33,970 nt of DNA from JBMZCV01 sp049613665 (GTDB taxonomy: Bacteria > Bacteroidota > Bacteroidia > Chitinophagales > UBA2359). The position numbers and the translations under genes are program-made. Numbering within the stretch: the first letter of the stretch is position 1; each line of letters begins with the position of its first letter. This document shows positions 1 to 7,242 of the stretch, piece after piece. The stretch spans positions 1 to 33,970 of the forward strand of contig JBMZCV010000039.1 of assembly GCA_049613665.1 (NCBI GenBank), in the 5' to 3' direction. The notes beneath the pieces are model-generated. The model saw only the letters and a program-made list of their open reading frames with translations, did not search any database and was not told the origin of the DNA.

Positions 1-16
1 TCCCTCCGCTTCCGCC
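1..16 (+). other. Possible 3' end of a tRNA gene (attachment site candidate)
   Basis: The first bases can be read as the 3' part of a tRNA: CCCTC (2-6) as the 3' half of the T stem, CGCTTCC (7-13) as the acceptor 3' strand, and G14 as discriminator base, as in tRNA-Ser. A T-run follows at 17-21. CCA would not be encoded, which is common in Bacteroidota. Tyrosine recombinases often insert into tRNA 3' ends and an integrase gene starts at 135, which fits. The 5' part of the tRNA is outside the window, so this cannot be confirmed here. Confidence 0.35.
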
Positions 17-90
17 TTTTTAATCATAAACACTTGATTATCAGCAAGTTACATTTTGGGGTTATAGAATTAGCATTATCGTACTAAGAA

Positions 91-119
91 TTTTTTTTGA
101 CTTTACTATTTTCTTATGC
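91..119. repeat. 29-bp direct repeat, copy 1 (upstream of integrase)
   Basis: Eight T's followed by GACTTTACTATTTTCTTATGC. The same 29 bases occur once more, same orientation, at 9088-9116. This copy ends 15 nt before the integrase start codon, so it covers the region where a promoter, operator or recombinase-binding site is expected. The match is far longer than chance would give in 34 kb. Confidence 0.9.
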
Positions 120-134
120 TTTACGACTATTATA

Positions 135-1298
135 ATGACAAAATGCTTTATAAAGTATCGCTTGCCTGTGGTTTGCATCGGAAGACGCAAAACAGGCAAG
201 CGATATATATATATATTGTTCTATTTTTATGACAACAAATTACAAAAGCTAAAGCCTTTCAAATGGACTTTCGGCGTGAACTATATTAAAAAATGGCACA
301 CTCGAAAAAGACAAGCACAACTATATTGCAACGAATTAGCCGAGCAGTTGCAAAATGGTTTCAGTCCGTATGAAAAAAGTGAGCAAGTCATAAAAAATGC
401 CTCGAAAAATTGTGAGCAAGTTTTAAATGAAATTTGCCAAATTAGAATGGCTGGCAAAAGAAAAGATACCATAAGAACCTACAAAAACTTCAATCACATT
501 TTTGTAGAATGGCTAAGGCTTGAAAAACTAGTCCCCTATCCTATCAATAGCATCACAAGGCAAACTGTAAAACGTTTTTATGATTATCTAAAAACGGAAC
601 GCAACTGCTCAAATCGTACTATCAATAATTATCGCCGATTCCTACTTGCTTCGTGGCAAGAAATGATTGAACGTGAAATTACAGATACCAATCCTTTTAA
701 GGAAATAAAAAAAATGAAAGAAAAGCCTGTCAAACGGCGAGGCTTTACAATTGAAGAGGAGCGAGTTATCATTCCGTTTGTGAAAGAACGTGATGCCGAC
801 TTGTATTTGTGTATTCGCTTGATACATGACTGCCTACTGCGTGACAAAGATGTGGTAAATATTCAGATACGGCATGTTGACTTAAAGAAGTTTGAACTTA
901 CTGTGCCTGCCGAAACTACAAAAAATCATACTACAACAATTCGTACTATTCCAAAACCTTTGGCTGTTATTTTGGCTAAACGTATAAATGGAGTGCTGGG
1001 CAATAAGTATTTGATTAGTTCGTGTCTCAAACTTGGGCCAACGGCTGGCTCGGTCAGAACTTTGCAAAAACGACATAGAAAAATGCTTATTGATGCTAGT
1101 GTGTATGAAAAAGGATTGGGGCCGTATGGCTGGAAGGACACGGCAATGGAAAAATTACGGAGAGATAAACATTTTCGTAGAACAGATATTAAAGAACAAG
1201 GCGGCTGGCAAGATAATAATAGTATGGATCACTATTTTAAGGAAATAATGGGGTTCAATAATACTATACATGAACATTATCCGAGCCTTGCGGAATAA
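135..1298 (+). CDS. Tyrosine recombinase / integrase
   Basis: Site-specific recombinase expected to integrate and excise the element. An N-terminal arm-binding-like region (about 1-90) is followed by a SAM-like core-binding domain (about 90-195, with KDTIRTYKNFNHIFVEWLRL) and a catalytic domain (about 205-387). Visible active-site positions are R236 (LLRDKDV), K263 (TTKNH), the box YGWKD at 331-335 in place of HxLRH, W358 (GGWQD) in place of the second histidine, and Y367 (DHYF) as nucleophile. The replaced His and the Arg-to-Lys change are seen in some Bacteroidota integrases, so the protein may still be active. It is the only confident gene on the plus strand and is convergent with the rest of the element, as is typical of an integrase at an element end. 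Confidence 0.92.
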   Translation: MTKCFIKYRLPVVCIGRRKTGKRYIYILFYFYDNKLQKLKPFKWTFGVNYIKKWHTRKRQAQLYCNELAEQLQNGFSPYEKSEQVIKNASKNCEQVLNEICQIRMAGKRKDTIRTYKNFNHIFVEWLRLEKLVPYPINSITRQTVKRFYDYLKTERNCSNRTINNYRRFLLASWQEMIEREITDTNPFKEIKKMKEKPVKRRGFTIEEERVIIPFVKERDADLYLCIRLIHDCLLRDKDVVNIQIRHVDLKKFELTVPAETTKNHTTTIRTIPKPLAVILAKRINGVLGNKYLISSCLKLGPTAGSVRTLQKRHRKMLIDASVYEKGLGPYGWKDTAMEKLRRDKHFRRTDIKEQGGWQDNNSMDHYFKEIMGFNNTIHEHYPSLAE

Positions 1299-1300
1299 AA

Positions 1301-1336
1301 AAAAGCTTGATAGTTAGAAATAACTATCAAGCTTTT
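1301..1336. terminator. Bidirectional intrinsic terminator between integrase and main operon
   Basis: Perfect 16-bp stem, AAAAGCTTGATAGTTA pairing with TAACTATCAAGCTTTT, closed by a GAAA tetraloop. It has A's on the left and T's on the right, so it can end transcription from both sides. It lies between the integrase stop (1298) and the stop of the last minus-strand gene (1342). Confidence 0.92.
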
Positions 1337-1341
1337 ATGTT

Positions 1342-1971
1342 TTATAAATCAATTATTTTTTGTTTCAAATTGAGTAAGTCAATATTCAAAAAATCTTTAA
1401 ATTTATTGACTTGTTCAATGTTTGACTGCTTTTCTTTGGCACTCAAATCAACATAGCGAGTTTGTGACTGCCGATGCCAGCGTTCAATTTTTTCTTTCGG
1501 AATTACAAAATTGCCTTCAGTATCAAATGTTCCTACTGATAGCTGATATTGTGTCCAATGTGACCAAATATCATATTGTATAGATGCCAACTTATGTATT
1601 TGAGCTGTTAATGTTTCAACTTCCCAATGCCCACCAATATCTACACAATAATAATTGCCACTTTCGTAATATTCCCAAAAAACAGAACAGTCCAATCCAA
1701 ATACAACATCCCACACACCACTATTTTTTTTGTCAAAAGGAACAATATTGGTATTTAAATAGTCTATTTTTTTAGGAAAATGAATAAAGCCAGCATTGTT
1801 ACTTCGCTTGTCAAGCTTAATAACTTTTGATGCTTTAACAATCCTAAAATTGCCATTAATTTCAACAATGTCGTTTTCGGTTGGAACATAACTTTGTGTC
1901 AAATAAAACCTTGCAAATTTCCTATTCGGAAGTGCTAAATATTCTTTGCTTAAAAAATCGTATTTACTCAT
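1342..1971 (-). CDS. Phage-type protein of unknown function (209 aa)
   Basis: Soluble protein with no signal peptide or membrane segment. The C-terminal part (about 130-200) has a pattern I associate with a family of small phage proteins of unknown function: IWSHW, a polar stretch, IPKEKIERWHRQ, then Y.DLS.KEK. The N-terminal 120 residues are rich in beta-forming residues and not recognised. It is the last gene of the minus-strand operon. Its start overlaps the 3' end of the preceding gene by 8 nt, so the two are probably translationally coupled. Confidence 0.8.
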   Translation of the reverse strand: MSKYDFLSKEYLALPNRKFARFYLTQSYVPTENDIVEINGNFRIVKASKVIKLDKRSNNAGFIHFPKKIDYLNTNIVPFDKKNSGVWDVVFGLDCSVFWEYYESGNYYCVDIGGHWEVETLTAQIHKLASIQYDIWSHWTQYQLSVGTFDTEGNFVIPKEKIERWHRQSQTRYVDLSAKEKQSNIEQVNKFKDFLNIDLLNLKQKIIDL

Positions 1972-2248
1972 TATTTACATCTTTTATAATATCGTTTATC
2001 AATTGAGTTATAGCTTCGTCATTAAATAGCGGCTCGATTGTTTTGGCTCGATACAACAATTCAATGTTTTTGCATTTTAACCAATAGTTGTTGATAAAAT
2101 AATTAAGCCGCTCCAAATCAACCACCTTTTTATATCCCACCTTTTTACAAAAAAGATTAGCCAACATCAAAGCTAGTACAATGGCTTCTTCTTTCGTTAG
2201 AGCGGCATAATCATTTAGTGCCAAACGTGTGTATATTAAATTAATCAT
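1964..2248 (-). CDS. Hypothetical protein (94 aa)
   Basis: Small, mostly helical protein with Leu/Ala-rich segments (EEAIVLALMLANLFCKKVGY) but no clear membrane span or catalytic motif. It lies between a 66-aa gene (36-nt gap) and the 209-aa gene (8-nt overlap) at the distal end of the operon. I do not recognise the family. The overlap with its neighbour and the direction shared with all surrounding genes support it being real. Confidence 0.7.
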   Translation of the reverse strand: MINLIYTRLALNDYAALTKEEAIVLALMLANLFCKKVGYKKVVDLERLNYFINNYWLKCKNIELLYRAKTIEPLFNDEAITQLINDIIKDVNNE

Positions 2249-2284
2249 TCATTGTTTTATTTACAAAAAACATACATTACAACA

Positions 2285-2485
2285 TCAAACAATAGTTGCA
2301 GCAAAAACTTCTACATTTATTTCATCGGCATAATCTAACAATTCAAGGCCGCTAGGTATAGAACCGATTGTCGTATATCCCATATTTTCATATTCAGAAG
2401 TATGTTTTATTTCTTCGTTTACATTTTCTAAAAGTGTTTTTAGTCTAGGAAATGCCATTAAAGTGTTTTTATTATTCATTTTCAC
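2285..2485 (-). CDS. Hypothetical small protein (66 aa)
   Basis: Short protein starting MKMNNKNTLMAFPRLKTLLE; the second methionine (MNNKN) is equally possible as start. No domain recognised. It follows the 943-aa gene by 8 nt and shares its direction, which is the main support. It could be a short accessory protein of the same operon. Confidence 0.55.
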   Translation of the reverse strand: MKMNNKNTLMAFPRLKTLLENVNEEIKHTSEYENMGYTTIGSIPSGLELLDYADEINVEVFAATIV

Positions 2486-2493
2486 TTTTTTTA

Positions 2494-5325
2494 TTATATG
2501 AAAGATAAAAGATAATAAGTTACATCGCCAAGCGTAGCAAAGTCATTCAAAAAACGTTCTACACTAGGATAATTCAACTCTTTTAGTTTAGCCTCTATCA
2601 ATCTAGCACATTTAAAATTGCCGTGATAAAATTGACCTTGCACTAAACTATATTCATTTATATCATCTTCTACCACAACTTCTATTTTATCGCCTGTTTC
2701 TACATTCACAAAAACAAGTTCTAAACTCGGCGTTTCATGACAAGCAGTAGGTAGCCATTTTGTAGCTTCGGTTTTTTGCAAAAAATATGCTGTTGCTCCT
2801 TGCAAACGTTCGAATGTAGCGGCGTTTACATATATCTGATTTTCGGCTAAATTTAAATCTACAAAAAACAATAATTCAATGTCTTTATCAATATTTAGAC
2901 TATAATTTGATGACAGTACAGCATGGTCGCATTCTAAAACACGACAAACAGCATCTCTATAATTAAACTCATTATTTAAACTAAACCAATCATCAATATC
3001 AAGAAATAATTGGCTCAAAACACGGCGTAAATTACCTTTTTCATCACTCACATACTCGTATTTCAGACATGGTTCCAAGTTAGCATTCCGTATAAAAAAC
3101 GGCTTTGCCAGCTTTTCGGCGGTCGTAGTTTCTAATATTTTAACATTGGCATCGCTTTTAATGCCTTCAAAATCGCTGTCGTAGAAAACCATATCTTCAA
3201 AGTGAACAATGTAATAACTACCATCTTTTATTGATGACACAATCTTACCTAAAGAAAATAAGCGGTCATCAAAAGCATTTTCAATGCCGCCGCTTGTGTT
3301 AATGTTCCAATCGGAAAAAGGATTTAATTCTGTATCTCTATTTATCATATCAATACGAGTGATAGTTTTTTCAGTACCATCGGAAAAAGACAGGCTATCT
3401 CCCACTTCATAATTACCATCCATGTAAGTGACAACTTGAATGTTATTGAACACTAGAAAAGGATATTGAGCAAGTTCGGCGGATAATGGTACAAGATTGA
3501 CTGATGCCTTGGGTTCTGATGCAGCAGCATTGTTAAAACGAAAATTCGTAAAATGTACTATTTCAAAACGTTTTGAAAAATCAAAACCTTCATACATTTT
3601 TTTTAATGCTTCAACACTATCTAACTTTAATAAATGCAAAAAATATGCTGTAATATCAAACATCGTTTCATTTTCAAGTAAAACAATGCGATTATCTATC
3701 ACTTTAGCATCTTGTGTTGGGCCGTTTATTTTGTAAATACCTTTTACATTTATTTCTGAAAGTCCATTGGGCAAACAATAAACTATATAGTGCGTTTCTA
3801 TCCACGAATCGTAAATTTCGGCTGGTGCAATTGTTATCGTATAATGTTTAGTTTGATTAGTCTTTATTTCTAATAAGCTAATCTCGCCTAAAGTCATATC
3901 GGTAAAATGTACTATACTGTATATACCTTCACGTTTTTTAGGTTCTTTTACAAATGCACCAATATCTAATAGTCTATCGTCAAAATCGTCCCATTGGCTT
4001 TCGTGTTTTTTCTCAATATAGCAGCTCAAATTTTCATAGCTTACTTTTTCAATACGAGTAATCATTCTTTGAGTACCACCTTGAAAATTGAGACAGCCTC
4101 CTACCCACTTTTTATCAAGGTTTGCATTGAACACTAGAAAGGGATATTGAGCAAGTTCGGCGGATAATGGTACAAGATTGTCATTCGCTTTTTTTATAAT
4201 TAATGGACTCTCGTTGTCATTAATTTTGTAAGTAAAATCAAAAATTCCCAAATAATATGAACCGTTATTGCTTTCATATTTTTTGGAATAAAATTTCCAA
4301 AAATCATTATGACTATCAAATCCAAAGTCAGAAACAACGTTTACACTTGATGTTTTTAATGCTCCAAACTCGCTCCATTTTATATCTTTATTTTCAAAAT
4401 CAAGATATTCGGCTTCAACTTCACTAAACTCAACTCGTCTGCCAACTCGCTCCTCTAATGTTTCACGATTTACAAACAAAATTTCATCTTCAAATCGCAA
4501 ACTATACAATTCTTGAGTGCCATAATATCGTCCGCATTTCAACAAAACATCAAACAAATCAGCATCTAAAACTATCTTTTTTCTTTTGATAGTATCAGCA
4601 ATGCGGAAATCGGTAAAATGTACTACTTTATACCAGCCTGCTTCTTCATTGATATTGTGAAAAGCACCTTCTTTTAATACTTCGGCATCAAAATCTAAAA
4701 GTGACAAATCAGCATTATCATCTAAGCACCAGCCGCTTGGTATTCTTCTAATAATCTCAAAGCCTGTTATTTTTCGGTATTCAATATCATCTTTGAAGCC
4801 GATACGCCATTTGAAAGCTGCCTGTTCTTTTAATGTACTATGTACATCTACAATAATAAATGGCTTATCAATGTCGATTTTACTAAATACAATATCTTTT
4901 TTTTCAGTAGGTACAAACTCATCTTCCTCTCCTACTTCCGAAAGTTTGTCCATCATGTTTCGCAAATATTCATTATTTAGCATTTCTTTAAAGGGACTAT
5001 TGGAAAAATTGCTGCCAAAACTTGAAACAATATCTTTGATGGTTCGCTCTTTTCGGATAAACTGTAACATTCCGTAAACAATGACAAATTGCATCATATT
5101 GTATGCCTTGAGTAGCAATATCATCATATAATCTTCTTTGTCTAATGGGTTGAGGTAGGCTACATTGCCTTCGTAGCGTTTTATGGTTTTGCCGCCGATG
5201 CTAAGGCTGTCGGCTGAAAACGAATCTACCATTAAATTGGTAAATGTTACTACTTGTGAAGGTAAGTTTATTTCTACCTTTATAATTGGGTGATGTTGCG
5301 GTGCAACTATATTTTTTTCTTTCAT
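2494..5325 (-). CDS. Large modular repeat protein (943 aa), unknown function
   Basis: The second longest protein here. It has no recognised enzyme motif. Two modules alternate. One runs from a 'PF(L/I)VFN' strand through a 'GT...ITRI' strand to a 'VHFTDF/M' strand, with the last motif at about 235, 472, 590 and 707. The other contains 'Y.....F....VN..T.E' type sequence. Two copies share the segment NLVPLSAELAQYPFLVFN, and their DNA (3445-3499 and 4126-4180) differs at one base, pointing to recent duplication or gene conversion. No signal peptide; residues 67-90 are moderately hydrophobic. The start overlaps the upstream lysozyme-like gene by ATGA. A structural or adhesin-like particle protein is the most natural reading, but this is inference. 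Confidence 0.85.
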   Translation of the reverse strand: MKEKNIVAPQHHPIIKVEINLPSQVVTFTNLMVDSFSADSLSIGGKTIKRYEGNVAYLNPLDKEDYMMILLLKAYNMMQFVIVYGMLQFIRKERTIKDIVSSFGSNFSNSPFKEMLNNEYLRNMMDKLSEVGEEDEFVPTEKKDIVFSKIDIDKPFIIVDVHSTLKEQAAFKWRIGFKDDIEYRKITGFEIIRRIPSGWCLDDNADLSLLDFDAEVLKEGAFHNINEEAGWYKVVHFTDFRIADTIKRKKIVLDADLFDVLLKCGRYYGTQELYSLRFEDEILFVNRETLEERVGRRVEFSEVEAEYLDFENKDIKWSEFGALKTSSVNVVSDFGFDSHNDFWKFYSKKYESNNGSYYLGIFDFTYKINDNESPLIIKKANDNLVPLSAELAQYPFLVFNANLDKKWVGGCLNFQGGTQRMITRIEKVSYENLSCYIEKKHESQWDDFDDRLLDIGAFVKEPKKREGIYSIVHFTDMTLGEISLLEIKTNQTKHYTITIAPAEIYDSWIETHYIVYCLPNGLSEINVKGIYKINGPTQDAKVIDNRIVLLENETMFDITAYFLHLLKLDSVEALKKMYEGFDFSKRFEIVHFTNFRFNNAAASEPKASVNLVPLSAELAQYPFLVFNNIQVVTYMDGNYEVGDSLSFSDGTEKTITRIDMINRDTELNPFSDWNINTSGGIENAFDDRLFSLGKIVSSIKDGSYYIVHFEDMVFYDSDFEGIKSDANVKILETTTAEKLAKPFFIRNANLEPCLKYEYVSDEKGNLRRVLSQLFLDIDDWFSLNNEFNYRDAVCRVLECDHAVLSSNYSLNIDKDIELLFFVDLNLAENQIYVNAATFERLQGATAYFLQKTEATKWLPTACHETPSLELVFVNVETGDKIEVVVEDDINEYSLVQGQFYHGNFKCARLIEAKLKELNYPSVERFLNDFATLGDVTYYLLSFI
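3445..3499. repeat. 55-bp intragenic direct repeat, copy 1
   Basis: Nearly identical (one mismatch) to 4126-4180, inside the 943-aa gene and in the same frame. Flanking module sequences are much more diverged, so this patch was recently copied or is under unusual constraint. Confidence 0.9.
4126..4180. repeat. 55-bp intragenic direct repeat, copy 2
   Basis: Second copy of the repeat at 3445-3499. It encodes the same NLVPLSAELAQYPFLVFN segment in an earlier module of the 943-aa protein. Confidence 0.9.
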
Positions 5326-5942
5326 AAATTAGCTATTTTTTTATGCTTACATTTTTTAAAATTAGAATTAGGCATTTCTTTCACTTTTTCAGAAAAACAT
5401 CTCACTATTTCCTGCCGTGTGATAATGCCATTTCGGTTTATATCAAAAATCTTGTTTTGCTGATACCTACGTTGCTTTTGAGTTGCGAAAATGGTGCGAG
5501 TAGGGTCTCGCACCATCGCTGGATAAAGCGTAAGTAAGTATAAATCGCCAGCAGTATTTATTGGATATTCGGTGCGGCTGAACTGCTGGTAGTATTTCAG
5601 TACATAGTCCAACTGCTCAATAGGCAACATTTCGCAAAGTGTGTCTCGTGATGTGCCTAGCTGTTTTAGTGTTTTCGGCAAAAACTGTATAGAACCTACT
5701 GCCCCACTTTTGATATTTTCGGCATAATGGTCGTTGCCGCTTTCAAAATACATTACTTCTTGCAAAGCTTGAACAGGTACGTTTAATTCGGTTGCTACAC
5801 TTGTAAGTTTGGTTTTGTAGGCTAAGTTTTGTTGTATTTTGGTTCGCTCCTCAAATGTTATGGCATCTAATATAAGCACAAATAACATAAAGCCTATAAA
5901 AATGCTAATAAGGTTTGATGCTGAAAAGTCGTATTTTGTCAT
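5322..5942 (-). CDS. Membrane-anchored lysozyme/transglycosylase-like protein with EF-hand-like motif
   Basis: Probable peptidoglycan hydrolase. One N-terminal membrane helix (about 10-28) puts the rest in the periplasm or virion. The SLT/lysozyme-like fold shows in 'MYFESG' (E67 as candidate catalytic Glu), 'SGAVGSIQFLPKTLKQLG' (80-96) and 'EQLDYVLKYY', the pattern of phage-encoded lysozyme domains. Near the end, D167-I-N-R-N-G...E178 matches an EF-hand-type calcium loop, also found in this phage family. ATGA overlaps link it to both neighbours. Upstream is an AAGGAG Shine-Dalgarno sequence, unusual for this host group. In a particle it could open the cell wall at entry; it could also act in exit. 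Confidence 0.82.
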   Translation of the reverse strand: MTKYDFSASNLISIFIGFMLFVLILDAITFEERTKIQQNLAYKTKLTSVATELNVPVQALQEVMYFESGNDHYAENIKSGAVGSIQFLPKTLKQLGTSRDTLCEMLPIEQLDYVLKYYQQFSRTEYPINTAGDLYLLTLYPAMVRDPTRTIFATQKQRRYQQNKIFDINRNGIITRQEIVRCFSEKVKEMPNSNFKKCKHKKIANL

Positions 5943-6226
5943 CTTTGTTCTCCTTTTTGTTCTTCTATATTTTCTGAAAAATATTCCGCTAAATAATTTG
6001 GTACTTCTACCTCCTTAATATTGTGTTTGAGCAAATTATCATGTAAAACACCTATTAATTCAAAAGCTAACTTTTTGTCTTCATAAGCTTTTGCACCATA
6101 CTCAATACAGCTTCTATTGAGTTTAGAAACATCTGAGTACAATTTTGATAAACCTAAAATAATAACAAGCATTGCAAGATGAACGCCATCATAGTTGGTT
6201 GTGAGATATTCTAAGATGCTATACAT
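5939..6226 (-). CDS. Small one-helix membrane protein (95 aa)
   Basis: One membrane segment (about 15-33, HLAMLVIILGLSKLY) followed by a charged helical tail. The N-terminus resembles the 97-aa protein at 6949-7242 (a YLT.N.D..HLAM.V pattern in both), so they are likely paralogues flanking the 245-aa gene. Its start is preceded by GGGGAGG within the upstream gene and overlaps that gene by 8 nt. Holin, virion membrane protein or spanin-like roles are possible; the sequence does not decide. Confidence 0.75.
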   Translation of the reverse strand: MYSILEYLTTNYDGVHLAMLVIILGLSKLYSDVSKLNRSCIEYGAKAYEDKKLAFELIGVLHDNLLKHNIKEVEVPNYLAEYFSENIEEQKGEQR

Positions 6227-6956
6227 ATAAACCTCCCCTTTCTTTTTCTTCTAAAAACAAAAGGCACTTTTCAAACACAGGCTTTATACCATTAGGAATG
6301 GCTGATGCAATTGTATAGGGTTCGTTAAACAGTTCATAAATGGTATCCATAAATTTAATTTGTGCATCTATCTTTAATCCCAATTCATCATCACAATACA
6401 CTATATTTTGCATTGTTGCATTAGACAAAACAACAAACCAATAATCTAAAGTATTAACTCCCCATGTTCGAGCAGCATAAAAACGACTGTATTTATTGCC
6501 TTTTTTTCTTAAAGGTTTTCCTTCCGGTCTTGCTGTCAAAACACGGTTACAAAATCGCAATTTTTGTTTTTGTATTTTTTCTTGCAATTTCTTATTAAGA
6601 ACCGTTTTTGGCAATGTGTTTTCATATTCGTTTAGCACACTTACATTTTTTTCAAAATCAGCATCAACATTTTTAACTTCACTAAAACAAAGACGCAATA
6701 ACAATCTTACACTATTTATAAAATCAATTTGTGCATTTTCTAGTTTGTCTTTTACTGCTTGCGATATTAGTTTGTTATTTTTAAAAACTAAAGTTACTCG
6801 TGCTTTTTTGGCAAAATGATTATTTAAGGTATAAACCGCACTATTATCATAATAATGGTCATTGCCTATTTTTTGCAAAGGTCTATATTTCCAAGCAGTC
6901 AAAAAAGCGTTGCAAAAATCAAACTTTATCTTTCGTATTTTTTCAAGTTTAGACAT
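6219..6956 (-). CDS. Hypothetical protein with internal duplication (245 aa)
   Basis: Soluble, basic protein built from two related halves. 'FCNAFLTA...RPLQKIGN' near residue 14 matches 'FCNRVLTA...KPLRKKGN' near residue 136, and the beta-rich sequence after each also lines up. No catalytic signature seen. It sits between two paralogous membrane proteins, with 8-nt overlaps at both ends and GGAGG-type ribosome binding sites inside the overlaps, so the three are probably made together in fixed ratio. Confidence 0.75.
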   Translation of the reverse strand: MSKLEKIRKIKFDFCNAFLTAWKYRPLQKIGNDHYYDNSAVYTLNNHFAKKARVTLVFKNNKLISQAVKDKLENAQIDFINSVRLLLRLCFSEVKNVDADFEKNVSVLNEYENTLPKTVLNKKLQEKIQKQKLRFCNRVLTARPEGKPLRKKGNKYSRFYAARTWGVNTLDYWFVVLSNATMQNIVYCDDELGLKIDAQIKFMDTIYELFNEPYTIASAIPNGIKPVFEKCLLFLEEKERGGLYV

Positions 6957-7242
6957 TCGCCACCTCCCTTATCTTTCTTTTGGTTAAATCAATAAATTCT
7001 TCAATTTGTTTTTTGTTTGCACGCATCAATCTTTGCGATGCTTCAACAGCTTTTTGGTTTTTAATCATATCAGTTTTAATCGCATTAAGTTCGTTTTTAA
7101 CAGTAATTATTTTGTTCTTTAAGCCATTATATAAGCTATGATAATAATTACCATAACACACTAATATTATTATTACAACTGCCATAGCCAAATGTAATGC
7201 ATCGGCATTGTTTGTAAGATAATCTAAGCTGTTATTAAACAT
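6949..7242 (-). CDS. Small one-helix membrane protein with coiled coil (97 aa)
   Basis: One hydrophobic span (about 17-33, HLAMAVVIIILVCYG) followed by a long charged helix (about 40-95), likely a coiled coil. Paralogue of the 95-aa protein at 5939-6226. The start lies in an 8-nt overlap with the preceding gene and has GGAGG 6 nt upstream of ATG. The overlap sequence (GGAGGTGGCGAATGT) recurs almost exactly at the 3' end of this gene, so a gene-plus-overlap unit may have been duplicated. Confidence 0.75.
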   Translation of the reverse strand: MFNNSLDYLTNNADALHLAMAVVIIILVCYGNYYHSLYNGLKNKIITVKNELNAIKTDMIKNQKAVEASQRLMRANKKQIEEFIDLTKRKIREVANV

